DNA from: Rhodobacter capsulatus
GTDB lineage: Bacteria; Pseudomonadota; Alphaproteobacteria; Rhodobacterales; Rhodobacteraceae
Assembly (NCBI RefSeq): GCF_003254295.1
Contig: NZ_QKZO01000003.1
Location: 135,973 to 199,972 of the forward strand
Direction: 5' to 3'
DNA length: 64,000 nucleotides
A program made the position numbers and the translations under genes. How positions within the stretch are numbered: position 1 is the first letter of the stretch; every line of letters begins with the position of its first letter. Shown one piece after another: positions 19,779 through 27,822 of the stretch. The notes under the pieces were generated by a model. That model was not told the origin of the DNA and ran no database searches. It saw only the letters and a program-made list of their open reading frames with translations.

Positions 19779-20567
19779 ATGCCCCCTGTCGTTCCCGCGC
19801 CTGCCGATGACGCGCTGATCCTGTTTCTCGACCGTGTCGGGCTCTCCTCGCTGGCCGAGTCCCTGCGCGCCGCCGCCGGGTCCGACGCGCTGACCCCGCT
19901 GGCGATGTTCGCCCATGCCGATGTTCTGGTGCAGGGCGTGATGCTGGGGCTGCTTGCGGCCTCGGTGCTGGCCTGGGCGATCTGGGCGGGCAAGCTGGTG
20001 CAGCTGACCCTGTCGCGCCGCCGTCTGGCGCGCGATTACCGGGCGCTGGCGGCGCGCGGCACGCTTGGCGCGGCGCTGAGCGGCGGGATCCTGGCGCGGA
20101 TGCAGGCGGCGGCGACCTCGGAAATCAGCGCCTCCGAAGGGCTGCCCGACGCAGGCGTCAAGGAGCGCGTCGCGATCGATCTGACCCGGATCGAGGCCGG
20201 GGCGGCGCGGGCGATGCAATCGGGGGTGACCGCGGTGGGCTCGATCGGCTCGACCGCGCCCTTTGTCGGGCTGTTCGGCACCGTCTGGGGGATCATGAAC
20301 GCCTTTGTCGGCATTGCCGAAAGCGGCTCGTCGAACCTCGCCGTTGTCGCGCCGGGCATCGCCGAGGCGCTGATGGCCACCGCGCTCGGCCTGGTCGCGG
20401 CGATCCCGGCGGTGCTGCTTTACAACCACCTGACCCGCGCCGTCGGCGGCTACCGCGCCGCGCTGACCGATGCGGCGGCGCTGGTCGAACGCACGCTCTC
20501 GCGCGATCTGGACCGGGCGCGGCGCGCGCCCGCCAGCGTCACGCCGCTGCATCTGGTGGCGGAATAA
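19779..20567 (+). CDS. exbB: ExbB-type proton channel subunit of the TonB system
   Basis: ExbB (262 residues) is the pentameric inner-membrane proton channel that, with ExbD, energises TonB. Three membrane segments are visible: near 50-70 ([20 protein letters not shown]), near 150-180 ([24 protein letters not shown]) and near 195-220 ([17 protein letters not shown]). [19 protein letters not shown] and [13 protein letters not shown] are the MotA/TolQ/ExbB signature. It is the first cistron after the cobalamin riboswitch and overlaps exbD by 1 base. Confidence 0.93.
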   Translation: MPPVVPAPADDALILFLDRVGLSSLAESLRAAAGSDALTPLAMFAHADVLVQGVMLGLLAASVLAWAIWAGKLVQLTLSRRRLARDYRALAARGTLGAALSGGILARMQAAATSEISASEGLPDAGVKERVAIDLTRIEAGAARAMQSGVTAVGSIGSTAPFVGLFGTVWGIMNAFVGIAESGSSNLAVVAPGIAEALMATALGLVAAIPAVLLYNHLTRAVGGYRAALTDAAALVERTLSRDLDRARRAPASVTPLHLVAE

Positions 20568-20986
20568 TGGCGGTCCGGCTCTCCGACGGCGAGGATCTGA
20601 CGCCCGAAGCCGCGATCAACATCACCCCCTTCATCGACGTGATGCTGGTGCTGCTGATCATCTTCATGGTCGCAGCCCCGCTCTCGACCGTCGATGTGCC
20701 GCTGGATCTGCCGGTGGCCTCGGGCAAACCGCAGCCGCGCCCGCCCGAACCGGTCGTGCTCTCGCTCAGCGCGGAAAAGGGGCTGCTCTTGGGCCGCGAT
20801 CCGGTCAGCCCGACCGACCTGCCCGCAAGGCTGGCCGAGGCGACAAAGGGGGATCTGGCCACCCGCATCTTCATTTCCGCTGACAAATCCGTGCCTTACG
20901 GCGAGATGATGGGGCTTTTGAACCAGCTCCGCGCGGGCGGCTATCTGAAGATCGGCCTTGTCGGTCTGGAGGAGGCCGCGCCGTGA
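20567..20986 (+). CDS. exbD: ExbD-type accessory subunit of the TonB system
   Basis: ExbD (139 residues) has one N-terminal membrane segment (NITPFIDVMLVLLIIFMVAAP, residues about 18-38) with the essential Asp in FIDVMLVLL, and a periplasmic domain ending IGLVGLEE. The ATG overlaps the exbB stop by one base and the stop overlaps the tonB start by four, showing tight coupling of all three. Confidence 0.93.
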   Translation: MAVRLSDGEDLTPEAAINITPFIDVMLVLLIIFMVAAPLSTVDVPLDLPVASGKPQPRPPEPVVLSLSAEKGLLLGRDPVSPTDLPARLAEATKGDLATRIFISADKSVPYGEMMGLLNQLRAGGYLKIGLVGLEEAAP

Positions 20987-21795
20987 GCCTTGCGCTGACC
21001 GATCCGCCCGAGGCGCCCGGCCGGGCGCTTTTGTGGGGGCTGGCACTCTCGGTGGCGCTGCATGCCGTCGCGGTTTCCGTGCTCTCGCAGACCGAGGCCG
21101 CGCCCGCGGCGCTGGTGGCGGCGGGCGCGGGCGGCGAGGATCTCGACAGCCTTGACGCGATCGCCGCGACCTTCGTCGATCTGGCGCCGCAGATCACCCT
21201 GCCCGAGCCGGAAATGACGCTGCCGCTGACCGCGCCGGTGATCGACATTCCCGAAGTGCGGCTGCCCGATCCGGTGCTTTTGCCGCCCGAGCCGCCGAAG
21301 ATCACGCCGCCGAAGGTCGCCGAAGACAAACCGAAACCCCCGCCACCAAAGCCGAAACCCGAGCCGCGGGCGGAAAAGCCGAAACAGGCGAAACCCGCGC
21401 CCGCGCAAAGCGAAAGCCGCGCCGCCTCGCGCGCGGCGGGATCGGGGGCGGGCGCGCAGGCGGGCACGGGCGGGGCCGATGCGCAGGCGACGGTCTCGGC
21501 GGGCACGGCGAAAAGCCTGCTCTCGAAATGGGGCGCGACGATCCGCACCCGGATCGAGCGGCGCAAAAGCTATCCCGCCGCGGCGGGACGGGCGGCGGGC
21601 TCGGTCGGGCTGGCGCTGCGGGTCAGCCGCGACGGCGGGCTGATCTCGGCCGCGGTGAACCGCTCCTCGGGCCATCCGGCGCTGGATGCGGCGGCGCTGG
21701 CGGCGGTGCAGAAGGCGGGGAGGTTCCCCGCCGCCCCGGCGGAGCTGGCAAAGCCGAGCTACGCCTTTTCCATTTCCGTCAAGTTTTCGCGCTGA
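20983..21795 (+). CDS. tonB: TonB energy transducer
   Basis: TonB (270 residues) spans the inner membrane once (LLWGLALSVALHAVAVSVL, residues about 16-34, with the functionally important His), continues through a Pro/Lys-rich periplasmic spacer (PEPPKITPPK..., about 95-145) and ends in the C-terminal TonB domain (SYPAAAGRAAGSVGLALRVS near 193, ALDAAALAAVQKAGRFPAAP near 235). It starts with GTG inside the exbD stop. No TonB-dependent receptor is adjacent. With the riboswitch, the likely cargo is cobalamin. The 3' end overlaps the convergent DUF6525 gene by 17 bp. Confidence 0.9.
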   Translation: MSLALTDPPEAPGRALLWGLALSVALHAVAVSVLSQTEAAPAALVAAGAGGEDLDSLDAIAATFVDLAPQITLPEPEMTLPLTAPVIDIPEVRLPDPVLLPPEPPKITPPKVAEDKPKPPPPKPKPEPRAEKPKQAKPAPAQSESRAASRAAGSGAGAQAGTGGADAQATVSAGTAKSLLSKWGATIRTRIERRKSYPAAAGRAAGSVGLALRVSRDGGLISAAVNRSSGHPALDAAALAAVQKAGRFPAAPAELAKPSYAFSISVKFSR

Positions 21796-22030
21796 GCGAC
21801 GGCTCGCGCGCCAGCGTCCGCGCCTCGGCCTGATGCAGGCGGTCGAGCGCCGTCTGCGGGCAGCCGGTTTCCGCCAGCGCCCGCGCCCAGATCCGCGCCA
21901 CCGAAGCCGCCGACCAGGGCAGCACGGCCTGATGTGCCCAGGTCCGCGCGGGCGGCGGCAGCCGGTCAAAGGCCGCCATCGGGTCCGACCGGACCCGGCG
22001 GCGCAGCGGCGTCGCCAGATTGCGCCTCAT
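21779..22030 (-). CDS. DUF6525-family small protein
   Basis: This 83-residue basic protein (starts [22 protein letters not shown]) contains [24 protein letters not shown], matching a small uncharacterised family of Rhodobacteraceae as I recall it. Its ATG overlaps the stop of the COG0523 GTPase gene in ATGA, so it is translated from the same mRNA and would share its probable zinc control. It has no membrane segment. Function is unknown. Confidence 0.7.
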   Translation of the reverse strand: MRRNLATPLRRRVRSDPMAAFDRLPPPARTWAHQAVLPWSAASVARIWARALAETGCPQTALDRLHQAEARTLAREPSLSAKT

Positions 22031-23238
22031 GCCCCCTGCCCCCAGCGCGGGAAGGGATCGGGCAGATTGGCCCAGGCCTCGGGGGTGAACTCCTCGGCCG
22101 GAACCAGCGCCGCATTCAACCGCGCGCAGATCGTCTCGCGGTCCAGATCGACGCCGATGAAGACGATCTCCTGGCGCCGGTCGCCCCAGGGCTCGGCCCA
22201 GTGCCGCGCAATCTCGCGCTGCGCGTCCGGATGCGACGGCAGCCGCTCGGGCGGCACCGAGGCCCACCAGCGCCCCAGCGGCGTGACAGTGGCCGAGGCC
22301 CCCGCCAGGCTGAATTCGACCGCCCAATCGGGCCGCGTCGCCAGCCAGAAATGCCCCTTGGCGCGGATCACGCCGGGAAGCGCGCCGCCCAAAGCGGCCT
22401 CGATCCGGCCCGGATCAAAGGGCGCGCGGGCGTGATAGACGAAGCTCGAAATCCCGTATTCCTCGGTCTCGGGGGTGTGGTTGGCGAAACCATAGAGCTC
22501 TTTCGCCCAAAGCGGATGCTGCGCGGCGCGGTCGAAATCGAAAAGCCCGGTGTCAAAGATCGCCTCGGCCGGAACCTGGCCGAAATCGGTCTCGATCAGC
22601 CGCGCATCGGGGTTGAGCGCCTTGACGATCTGCCGCGCGATCCGCAGCCGTTCCGGCCCGGCATCCGTCACCTTGTTCAGCACCACCACATCGGCGAATT
22701 CGATCTGTTCGGTCAGCAGGGTGACCAGCGTGCGGGTATCCTCCGCCCCCGCCGTCTCGCCGCGATCGGCCAGAAAATCGCTCGAGGAGAAGTCCTTCGT
22801 CAGGTTGATCGTGTCGACCACCGTCACCATGCAGTCAAGCCGCGCGATGTCGGAGAGGCTCTCGCCCCGCTCGTCGCGGAAATCGAAAGTGGTGGCGACG
22901 GGCAAGGGCTCGGCCACCCCCGTCCCCTCGATCAGCAGATAATCGAACCGCCCCGCCTCGGCCAGCGCCCGCACGCCCTTGAGCAGATCGTCGCGCAGCG
23001 TGCAGCAGATGCAGCCGTTGGTCATTTCCACCAACGCCTCTTCGGCGCGGTTCAATTCGGTGCCCTCGCGGATCAGATCGGCGTCGATGTTCACTTCGGA
23101 CATGTCGTTGACAATCACCGCGACGCGACGCCCGGCGCGGTTGTTCAGCACATGGTTCAAAAGCGTGGTCTTGCCCGCGCCCAGAAAGCCCGAAAGCACG
23201 GTGACCGGAAGGCGGGGATCGGTGGGGGAAAGGGTCAT
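22027..23238 (-). CDS. COG0523 GTPase, zinc-responsive metallochaperone type
   Basis: This 403-residue member of the CobW/COG0523 G3E GTPases has Walker [14 protein letters not shown] near residue 17, the metal-binding CXCC motif [12 protein letters not shown] near 74, the GTEP-like [13 protein letters not shown] near 104 and NKVTD (guanine specificity) near 190. A C-terminal CobW domain follows. The upstream operator looks like a Zur box, so I favour the zinc-starvation (ZigA/ZagA-like) branch, which delivers zinc to client proteins, over CobW of cobalamin synthesis, despite the nearby B12 riboswitch. It forms an operon with the DUF6525 gene. Confidence 0.85.
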   Translation of the reverse strand: MTLSPTDPRLPVTVLSGFLGAGKTTLLNHVLNNRAGRRVAVIVNDMSEVNIDADLIREGTELNRAEEALVEMTNGCICCTLRDDLLKGVRALAEAGRFDYLLIEGTGVAEPLPVATTFDFRDERGESLSDIARLDCMVTVVDTINLTKDFSSSDFLADRGETAGAEDTRTLVTLLTEQIEFADVVVLNKVTDAGPERLRIARQIVKALNPDARLIETDFGQVPAEAIFDTGLFDFDRAAQHPLWAKELYGFANHTPETEEYGISSFVYHARAPFDPGRIEAALGGALPGVIRAKGHFWLATRPDWAVEFSLAGASATVTPLGRWWASVPPERLPSHPDAQREIARHWAEPWGDRRQEIVFIGVDLDRETICARLNAALVPAEEFTPEAWANLPDPFPRWGQGA

Positions 23239-23248
23239 GGCCGTCCAT

Positions 23249-23274
23249 TTGAGTTACGTTATATTATAACTCAA
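23249..23274 (-). promoter_or_regulatory. Zur-like operator over the COG0523 promoter
   Basis: Two overlapping dyads are present: TTGAGTTA (23249-23256) with TAACTCAA (23267-23274), and GTTATATTATAAC (23258-23270), a perfect 6-1-6 palindrome like known alphaproteobacterial Zur sites. On the minus strand TATAAT (23268 to 23263) is a perfect -10 lying inside the box, with transcription expected about 18 bases before the ATG at 23238. Zn-Zur bound here would block RNA polymerase directly. Confidence 0.75.
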
Positions 23275-23355
23275 GTACCCCGAAGCGCCTCGCCCCGCAA
23301 GCCCGCCAAAGCAAAGGGCCGGAGCTTGCGCCCCGGCCCGGTGTTCTCTGCGGTG

Positions 23356-23399
23356 TTTTTCCTGGTGCAAATACGCCGGGGTGCGGGGCAGCGCCCCGC
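23356..23399. repeat. Intergenic repeat/terminator element, copy A
   Basis: TTTTTCCTGGTGCAAATACG (23356-23375) is followed by a GCGGGGC/GCCCCGC hairpin (23383-23399). It lies between the COG0523 promoter and the ftsI 3' end and matches the dispersed family seen at gene ends across the window. Confidence 0.7.
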
Positions 23400-23406
23400 T
23401 CTGCCC

Positions 23407-25206
23407 TCAATGCCCTTTCGCGGCCTTGACCAGCTGGATCCCGTCCAGCACCTCGGGCACGCTGTCGGCCGGGCGCAGGCCCAGGATCGGCGCGATGCGG
23501 CGGATCACCTCGGCCGCGACCGGCACCGCGGTCCAGCCCGCCGTGCGCCGGGTCTGGTTCGCGGCAAAGGACGACGGCTCGTCCAGCGTCAGCACCAGCA
23601 CGTATTTCGGATCCGAGGCCGGAAAGGCCGAGGCGAAGGTGGCAATCACCTTGTTGTCGTAATAGCCGCCGCCCGGCTTCACCTTGTCGGCGGTGCCGGT
23701 CTTGCCCGCGACCTCGTAGCCCTTCACATCGGCGAAGCTGGCGGTGCCGCGCGTCACCACCGCCCGCATCATCGCCAGCGACTTGCGCGCCGCCTCGGTC
23801 GACATCACCTGGGGCCCGCGTTCATGCCTGGCCGAATGCACCAGCGTCGGCCTGACCTTGGTGCCGCCATTGGCGATCGTCGCATAGGCCGCCGCCAGAT
23901 GCAGCGGCGAGGCCGCCAGCCCGTGGCCGTAGCCCACCGTCATCGAGGTGATCTCGGACCATTTCGCGGGCACGATCGGCCGCCCCGAGGGCGCCTCGGA
24001 CAGCTCGACCGGCGTCGGCGCCATGAAGCCCAGGCTTTCCAGAAACTCCTTTTGCCGCTGCCCGCCGATCAGAAGCGCGATCCGCGCCGTGCCGACGTTC
24101 GAGCTTTCGACGACGATATCGGTGATCGAGAGCGCCGGGCCGTAATTGTGAAAATCGCGGATCCGGAACCGGCCCCAGACCATCGGCGATTTGGTGTCCA
24201 GCATCGTCGTCGGGCTCACCAGCCCCAGTTCCAGCGCCTGCGCCACGGCAAAGATCTTGAAGGTCGAGCCAAGCTCATAGACCCCCTGCACCGCCCGGTT
24301 GAAAAGCGGGCTGTCACTGGCATCGCCCTTGGCCAGCGGCGACGGGCGGTCATTGGGGTCGAAATCGGGCAAGGAGGCCAGCGCGACGATCTCGCCCGTG
24401 TGCACATCCATCACCACCGCGGTGGCGCCCTTGGCATTCATCAGCTTCATGCCGCCGACCAGGATTTCCTCGACCGCCTGCTGCACCGTCAGATCGATCG
24501 AAAGCTTCAGCGGCGCGCCGTTGTTGTCGGGATCGCGCAGCCAGCCGTCAAAGGCCTTTTCGACCCCCGCCGTGCCGATGATCTCGGCGCTGTCCACGCC
24601 CTCGTTGCCAAAGCGCGCGCCGCCCAGAACATGCGCCGCCAGCCGCCCGTTCGGGTAAAGCCGCATCTCGCGCGGGCCGAACAGCAGGCCCGGCTCGCCG
24701 ATGTCATGCACCTGCTGCAGCTGCTCGGGCGAGATCTTCTTCTTGATCCAGACGAATTTGCGCGGGCCGGTGAAATCGGCGGCCAGCCGTTTCGCATCCA
24801 GATCGGGGAAGATCTTCGCCAGTTTCTTCGCCGTGCCGACCGGATCGACCATCATCGGCGGCTGCGCGTAAAGCGCATGCGTGACCAGGTTCGTCGCCAG
24901 CACCCGGCCCTCGCGGTCGGTGATGTCGGCGCGCTGCGCCAGGATCGCAGGGGCGGTGTCGGCGCGCTGCGGCTCTTCGGGGGTCGAGGCGGCCAGCGTG
25001 CCCATCCGCACGCCCACCGCACCGAAACAGACGCAGAAGATGCCGATCACCAGCCCGATCCGCCAGGCGACGCGGGCGCGCGCGGCTTCCCGCCCCGCCT
25101 CGCCGCGGGCGCGGATATTGGCGCGTTCGATCAGGTCGGGGTTTTCGCCGCGGGCGCGGGCGTCCAGGATCCGCGCCAGCGGGCGCAGCGGCGTGCGCGG
25201 GCTCAT
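23407..25206 (-). CDS. ftsI: Peptidoglycan D,D-transpeptidase FtsI (PBP3)
   Basis: FtsI (599 residues) cross-links septal peptidoglycan in the divisome. A single membrane anchor lies near residues 48-70 (VAWRIGLVIGIFCVCFGAVG), followed by the pedestal domain and a transpeptidase domain with SXXK STFK near 280 (catalytic Ser), SSN near 335 and KTGT near 495. The start overlaps the ftsL stop by 4 bp. It belongs to the mraZ-rsmH-ftsL-ftsI cluster; the next expected gene, murE, does not follow here, so the dcw cluster is interrupted after ftsI. Confidence 0.96.
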   Translation of the reverse strand: MSPRTPLRPLARILDARARGENPDLIERANIRARGEAGREAARARVAWRIGLVIGIFCVCFGAVGVRMGTLAASTPEEPQRADTAPAILAQRADITDREGRVLATNLVTHALYAQPPMMVDPVGTAKKLAKIFPDLDAKRLAADFTGPRKFVWIKKKISPEQLQQVHDIGEPGLLFGPREMRLYPNGRLAAHVLGGARFGNEGVDSAEIIGTAGVEKAFDGWLRDPDNNGAPLKLSIDLTVQQAVEEILVGGMKLMNAKGATAVVMDVHTGEIVALASLPDFDPNDRPSPLAKGDASDSPLFNRAVQGVYELGSTFKIFAVAQALELGLVSPTTMLDTKSPMVWGRFRIRDFHNYGPALSITDIVVESSNVGTARIALLIGGQRQKEFLESLGFMAPTPVELSEAPSGRPIVPAKWSEITSMTVGYGHGLAASPLHLAAAYATIANGGTKVRPTLVHSARHERGPQVMSTEAARKSLAMMRAVVTRGTASFADVKGYEVAGKTGTADKVKPGGGYYDNKVIATFASAFPASDPKYVLVLTLDEPSSFAANQTRRTAGWTAVPVAAEVIRRIAPILGLRPADSVPEVLDGIQLVKAAKGH

Positions 25207-25601
25207 TGCGCCTCCTCTTCGGCGATGCGGGAGGTTTCGTCATCGGTCGGCGGCGCCGAAACTTCGATCGCCTGCGCGACGGCCTGATCGATCGACAGCG
25301 GATCGGAGCCCTCGGGCGCGGGATAGGCGACCATCGCGGCGGTGCCGAACTGATCGGGGGTCATCGGCAACAGGCCAAGCGCGCCGAAATTCAGGTTCAC
25401 CAGCTCGCGCAGCCGCTCGGGACGGTTCAGATAGGCCCATTCGGCGCGCAGCACGCTCAGGCCTTCCTGCAGATCGGCGATCTCGGCATTGAGCGCGCGC
25501 AGTTCCTGTTCGCGGTCCTGGGTCGCGTAATTGACGTGATAAGCCCAGAAGGCAAGACCCAGAACACAAAGAGAAACAAGGATATACGAGATGGTCTTCA
25601 T
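25203..25601 (-). CDS. ftsL: Cell division protein FtsL
   Basis: This 132-residue bitopic protein has one membrane segment ([20 protein letters not shown], residues 4-23), then a coiled-coil/heptad region ([22 protein letters not shown]) and the conserved [11 protein letters not shown]. FtsL bridges FtsB and FtsI/FtsW in the divisome. The sequence family is weakly conserved but position between rsmH and ftsI is decisive. It overlaps both neighbours by 4 bp. Confidence 0.92.
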   Translation of the reverse strand: MKTISYILVSLCVLGLAFWAYHVNYATQDREQELRALNAEIADLQEGLSVLRAEWAYLNRPERLRELVNLNFGALGLLPMTPDQFGTAAMVAYPAPEGSDPLSIDQAVAQAIEVSAPPTDDETSRIAEEEAQ

Positions 25602-26614
25602 CTGGGGCGGCCCCGGCTGCGGTCGGTTTCGAAAAGGGGGGCCGGCAGGCCAAGGCTGGCGCGATCAGCTCTACCGGCGGGGGAATCGGTGCGCGCACCG
25701 ACACGCAATATAGCAGAGCGTGCCCGCGGGTTCTGTGCAAGCTCGATTTCGTCCGGCCCCACCCCCTTGCGGGTCACAAGATCGAAAGCCGCCGCCTCGG
25801 GGGCGGTCTCGGGCGCATAGCGCGAGCCGCCGGGCGCCCGGCCCGAACGCGCCAGAAAGAACCGCTTCACCACCCGGTCTTCGAGCGAATGGAAGGTGAC
25901 GACAGCCAGCTTGCCGCCCGGCTTCAGCGCCCGTTCGGCGGCTTCAAGCCCCGCGATCAGCTGGCCGAATTCGTCGTTCACCGCGATGCGCAGCGCCTGA
26001 AAGCTGCGCGTGGCGGGGTGGCTCTGCCCCGGTTTCGGCCGCGGCAGGCAGCGCTCGATCGTCGCCACCAGCTGCTTCGTGCTCTCGTAAGGCGCGGCCT
26101 TGCGGGCCTCGACGATGGCCCGCGCGATCCGGCGCGAGGCGCGTTCCTCGCCGTAATGATAAAGGATGTCGGCCAGCGCCCCCTCGTCGACCTCGTTCAC
26201 CAGATCGGCGGCCGAGGGGCCGGATTGCGACATCCGCATGTCGAGCGGCCCGTCACGCAGGAAAGAAAAGCCGCGCTCGGCCTGATCCAGCTGCATCGAG
26301 GAGACGCCAAGATCCAGAACCACCCCGTCCAGCCCCTCGGGCACAAGCTCGGCGGCGACGGCATCCAGATTGGAAAAGGTGTTCTCGACCAGCACCAGCC
26401 GCTCGCCATGCGCGCCCCGCCAGGGCGCCGCCATCTCGAAGGCCAGCGGATCGCGGTCGATGCCGATCACCCGCCCGGCCCCCGCCGCCAGCAGGCCGCG
26501 CGCATAGCCGCCCGCGCCGAAGGTGCCGTCAAGCCATGTCCCCAAGACAGGCGCGACCGCCTGAAGGAGCGGTCGCAGCAGAACGGGAATGTGCGGGGTG
26601 TCGGGTCGGTCCAT
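25598..26614 (-). CDS. rsmH: 16S rRNA (cytosine(1402)-N4)-methyltransferase
   Basis: RsmH/MraW (338 residues) methylates N4 of C1402 in the ribosomal P site using SAM. Signatures are [13 protein letters not shown] near residue 7, the SAM motif [15 protein letters not shown] near 29, [18 protein letters not shown] near 101 and [13 protein letters not shown] near 240. The start lies 1 bp after the mraZ stop and the end overlaps ftsL by 4 bp. Confidence 0.97.
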   Translation of the reverse strand: MDRPDTPHIPVLLRPLLQAVAPVLGTWLDGTFGAGGYARGLLAAGAGRVIGIDRDPLAFEMAAPWRGAHGERLVLVENTFSNLDAVAAELVPEGLDGVVLDLGVSSMQLDQAERGFSFLRDGPLDMRMSQSGPSAADLVNEVDEGALADILYHYGEERASRRIARAIVEARKAAPYESTKQLVATIERCLPRPKPGQSHPATRSFQALRIAVNDEFGQLIAGLEAAERALKPGGKLAVVTFHSLEDRVVKRFFLARSGRAPGGSRYAPETAPEAAAFDLVTRKGVGPDEIELAQNPRARSAILRVGARTDSPAGRADRASLGLPAPLFETDRSRGRPR

Positions 26615-26615
26615 C

Positions 26616-27101
26616 TCAGCCCCCGTTGAGCAGGCTGAGCGGGTCGAAATCTTCGCCCATCTCGGCCATCAGTTTTTCCAGCCGCGCCTGATCGACGGCG
26701 GCGAAGGTTTCGGGGTTCCAGATCTCGAAGGTCTCGCCCATGCCGGCGAAATAGGCGTCGCCGGTCAACTGAAACCGCTCGCGCAGCTGCGCGGGCAGGA
26801 CCAGACGGCCATCGGGATCGATCTCGGTCGGATGCGCCTTGTTCAGCACGAAGCGTTGCAGGATCGCCCGGCTCGGGTCGCTGTAGGGGCGCGCGTTGAT
26901 CGCGGCAGCGAGCTTCTGGAAGCCCGCAAAGGAATGAACCTGCAGCATTTTCTGGGTGTCGGCGCCGTAGACGATGACCAGACGCGGGCGCTTCGTCACG
27001 GCGGCTTCGGGATCGCCCTCTTCGAGCTCACGACGAAACAGCGCGGGGATCGACACGCGACCCTTGCTGTCCACCTTGAAGGTGTATTCGCCGATGAACA
27101 T
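26616..27101 (-). CDS. mraZ: Transcriptional regulator MraZ
   Basis: MraZ (161 residues) has two AbrB-like SpoVT domains, with [17 protein letters not shown] near residue 11 and [16 protein letters not shown] near 98. It is a DNA-binding repressor of the division cluster it heads. I place the start at ATG 27101 ([16 protein letters not shown]); its ribosome site is unusually distant (AGGAG about 17 bases upstream), so a TTG at 27110, with AGGAG 8 bases before it, is a real alternative adding three residues. Clear tandem MraZ boxes were not seen upstream. Confidence 0.92.
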   Translation of the reverse strand: MFIGEYTFKVDSKGRVSIPALFRRELEEGDPEAAVTKRPRLVIVYGADTQKMLQVHSFAGFQKLAAAINARPYSDPSRAILQRFVLNKAHPTEIDPDGRLVLPAQLRERFQLTGDAYFAGMGETFEIWNPETFAAVDQARLEKLMAEMGEDFDPLSLLNGG

Positions 27102-27452
27102 GCCCGCCAAGGCGGCAACTCCTGTCCGCGTCCCCGTGGTGGTCTTGAAGGAAAACGGCGGACCGAGCTGCTGCCACTGCTCGATCCGCCGCCCTCGTCC
27201 CATTCCTGGGCTGTCCGGTCTGCGCGCGCCACCTGGGGGATGTCTGCTCGCTCGCGCGCCGGATCTCTCTTTCGTGAAGCGGGTGCCTGTATGAAACTTC
27301 GGTCTTTGCGCCGTTGAGGTCTTGCTGCCTCTTGCCCGTCTTCCGTGAGGCAGTGATGCCATGGTCCGGGGTGGGATTTCAAGGGATATTTTGGGAAGCG
27401 ATGGAATTCCTGCCTGACCCGTTGCCCGGAAAGCGATGAAAACTCAACAACT

Positions 27453-27461
27453 TGTGGATAA
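27453..27461 (-). promoter_or_regulatory. Perfect DnaA box upstream of the division cluster
   Basis: TGTGGATAA on the plus strand is TTATCCACA on the minus strand, the consensus DnaA box. It stands alone about 350 bp before mraZ. A single box could link division-gene transcription to DnaA activity; there is no cluster of boxes to suggest an origin. Confidence 0.6.
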
Positions 27462-27492
27462 CTTTTGCAGCAAAGGCAAAGCTGTAGCGGGG

Positions 27493-27506
27493 TTGATCCA
27501 GATCAA
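27493..27506. promoter_or_regulatory. Perfect FNR/FnrL box in the mraZ-mrp intergenic region
   Basis: TTGAT (27493-27497), CCAG, ATCAA (27502-27506) matches the FNR/FnrL consensus TTGAT-N4-ATCAA exactly, inside the 8-2-8 inverted repeat GGTTGATC-CA-GATCAACC (27491-27508). The 721-bp gap 27102-27822 also holds a DnaA box, a 9-bp hairpin and an intergenic repeat, but no gene I can support. The nearest downstream gene on the minus strand is mraZ, about 390 bp away; nothing is annotated on the plus strand before the hairpin at 27722. Confidence 0.65.
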
Positions 27507-27721
27507 CCACAAGATCTAGGCAACACCTCTGTGACAGATCCGCCATCCCGTCCGGTGGGGCAAATTCCCGCGCAACCGGCCAAAACCCGTGAAATCCCGG
27601 GCGCCAGCCCCGAAGAACGCCTCGATCACGGCCAAACACGGGCAAGTGATTCGGGCGGCGACGCCCGCCCGCCCAATCCGTCCCATGATTTCCCACCCAA
27701 GACCCCAAACTCCGCAACGCC

Positions 27722-27747
27722 AAAGGGCAGCCCTGCGACTGCCCTTT
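27722..27747 (+). terminator. Hairpin between mraZ promoter and mrp 3' end
   Basis: AAAGGGCAG (27722-27730) and CTGCCCTTT (27739-27747) form a perfect 9-bp stem with an 8-base loop. On the plus strand it is followed by CATCTTGCTT, moderately T-rich; on the minus strand (the mrp direction) no T run follows. It could end mrp transcripts or a plus-strand transcript starting near the FNR box. Confidence 0.5.
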
Positions 27748-27749
27748 CA

Positions 27750-27822
27750 TCTTGCTTAAAATACCTCGGGGGGTGCGGGGGCGGAGCCCCCGCCCGGGTC
27801 GCCGCGCGCGAGCGCGGCGAAA
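27750..27822. repeat. Intergenic repeat element, copy B
   Basis: TCTTGCTTAAAATACCTCGGGGGG runs (27750-27773, degenerate core) into a GCGGGGGCGGAGCCCCCGC hairpin (27775-27793) and a CGCGCGCGAGCGCG stretch. It sits just past the mrp stop codon. Confidence 0.55.

Noticed and set aside
22027-23238. Annotation of the COG0523 gene as cobW of cobalamin synthesis
   Set aside because: The Zur-like box over its promoter and absence of adjacent cob genes favour the zinc branch; the riboswitch nearby faces the other way, toward exbB.
21934-25287. Very long plus-strand open frame (1117 codons) opposite the COG0523, ftsI and ftsL genes
   Set aside because: Its translation is Arg/His/Gln-rich low complexity without domains, and it is antisense to well-identified genes; GC-rich codon bias creates such shadows.
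27379-27750. Minus-strand open frame of 123 codons upstream of mraZ
   Set aside because: It spans the DnaA box, FNR box and hairpin, shows no domain, and starts inside the terminator-like stem; regulatory DNA is the better reading.
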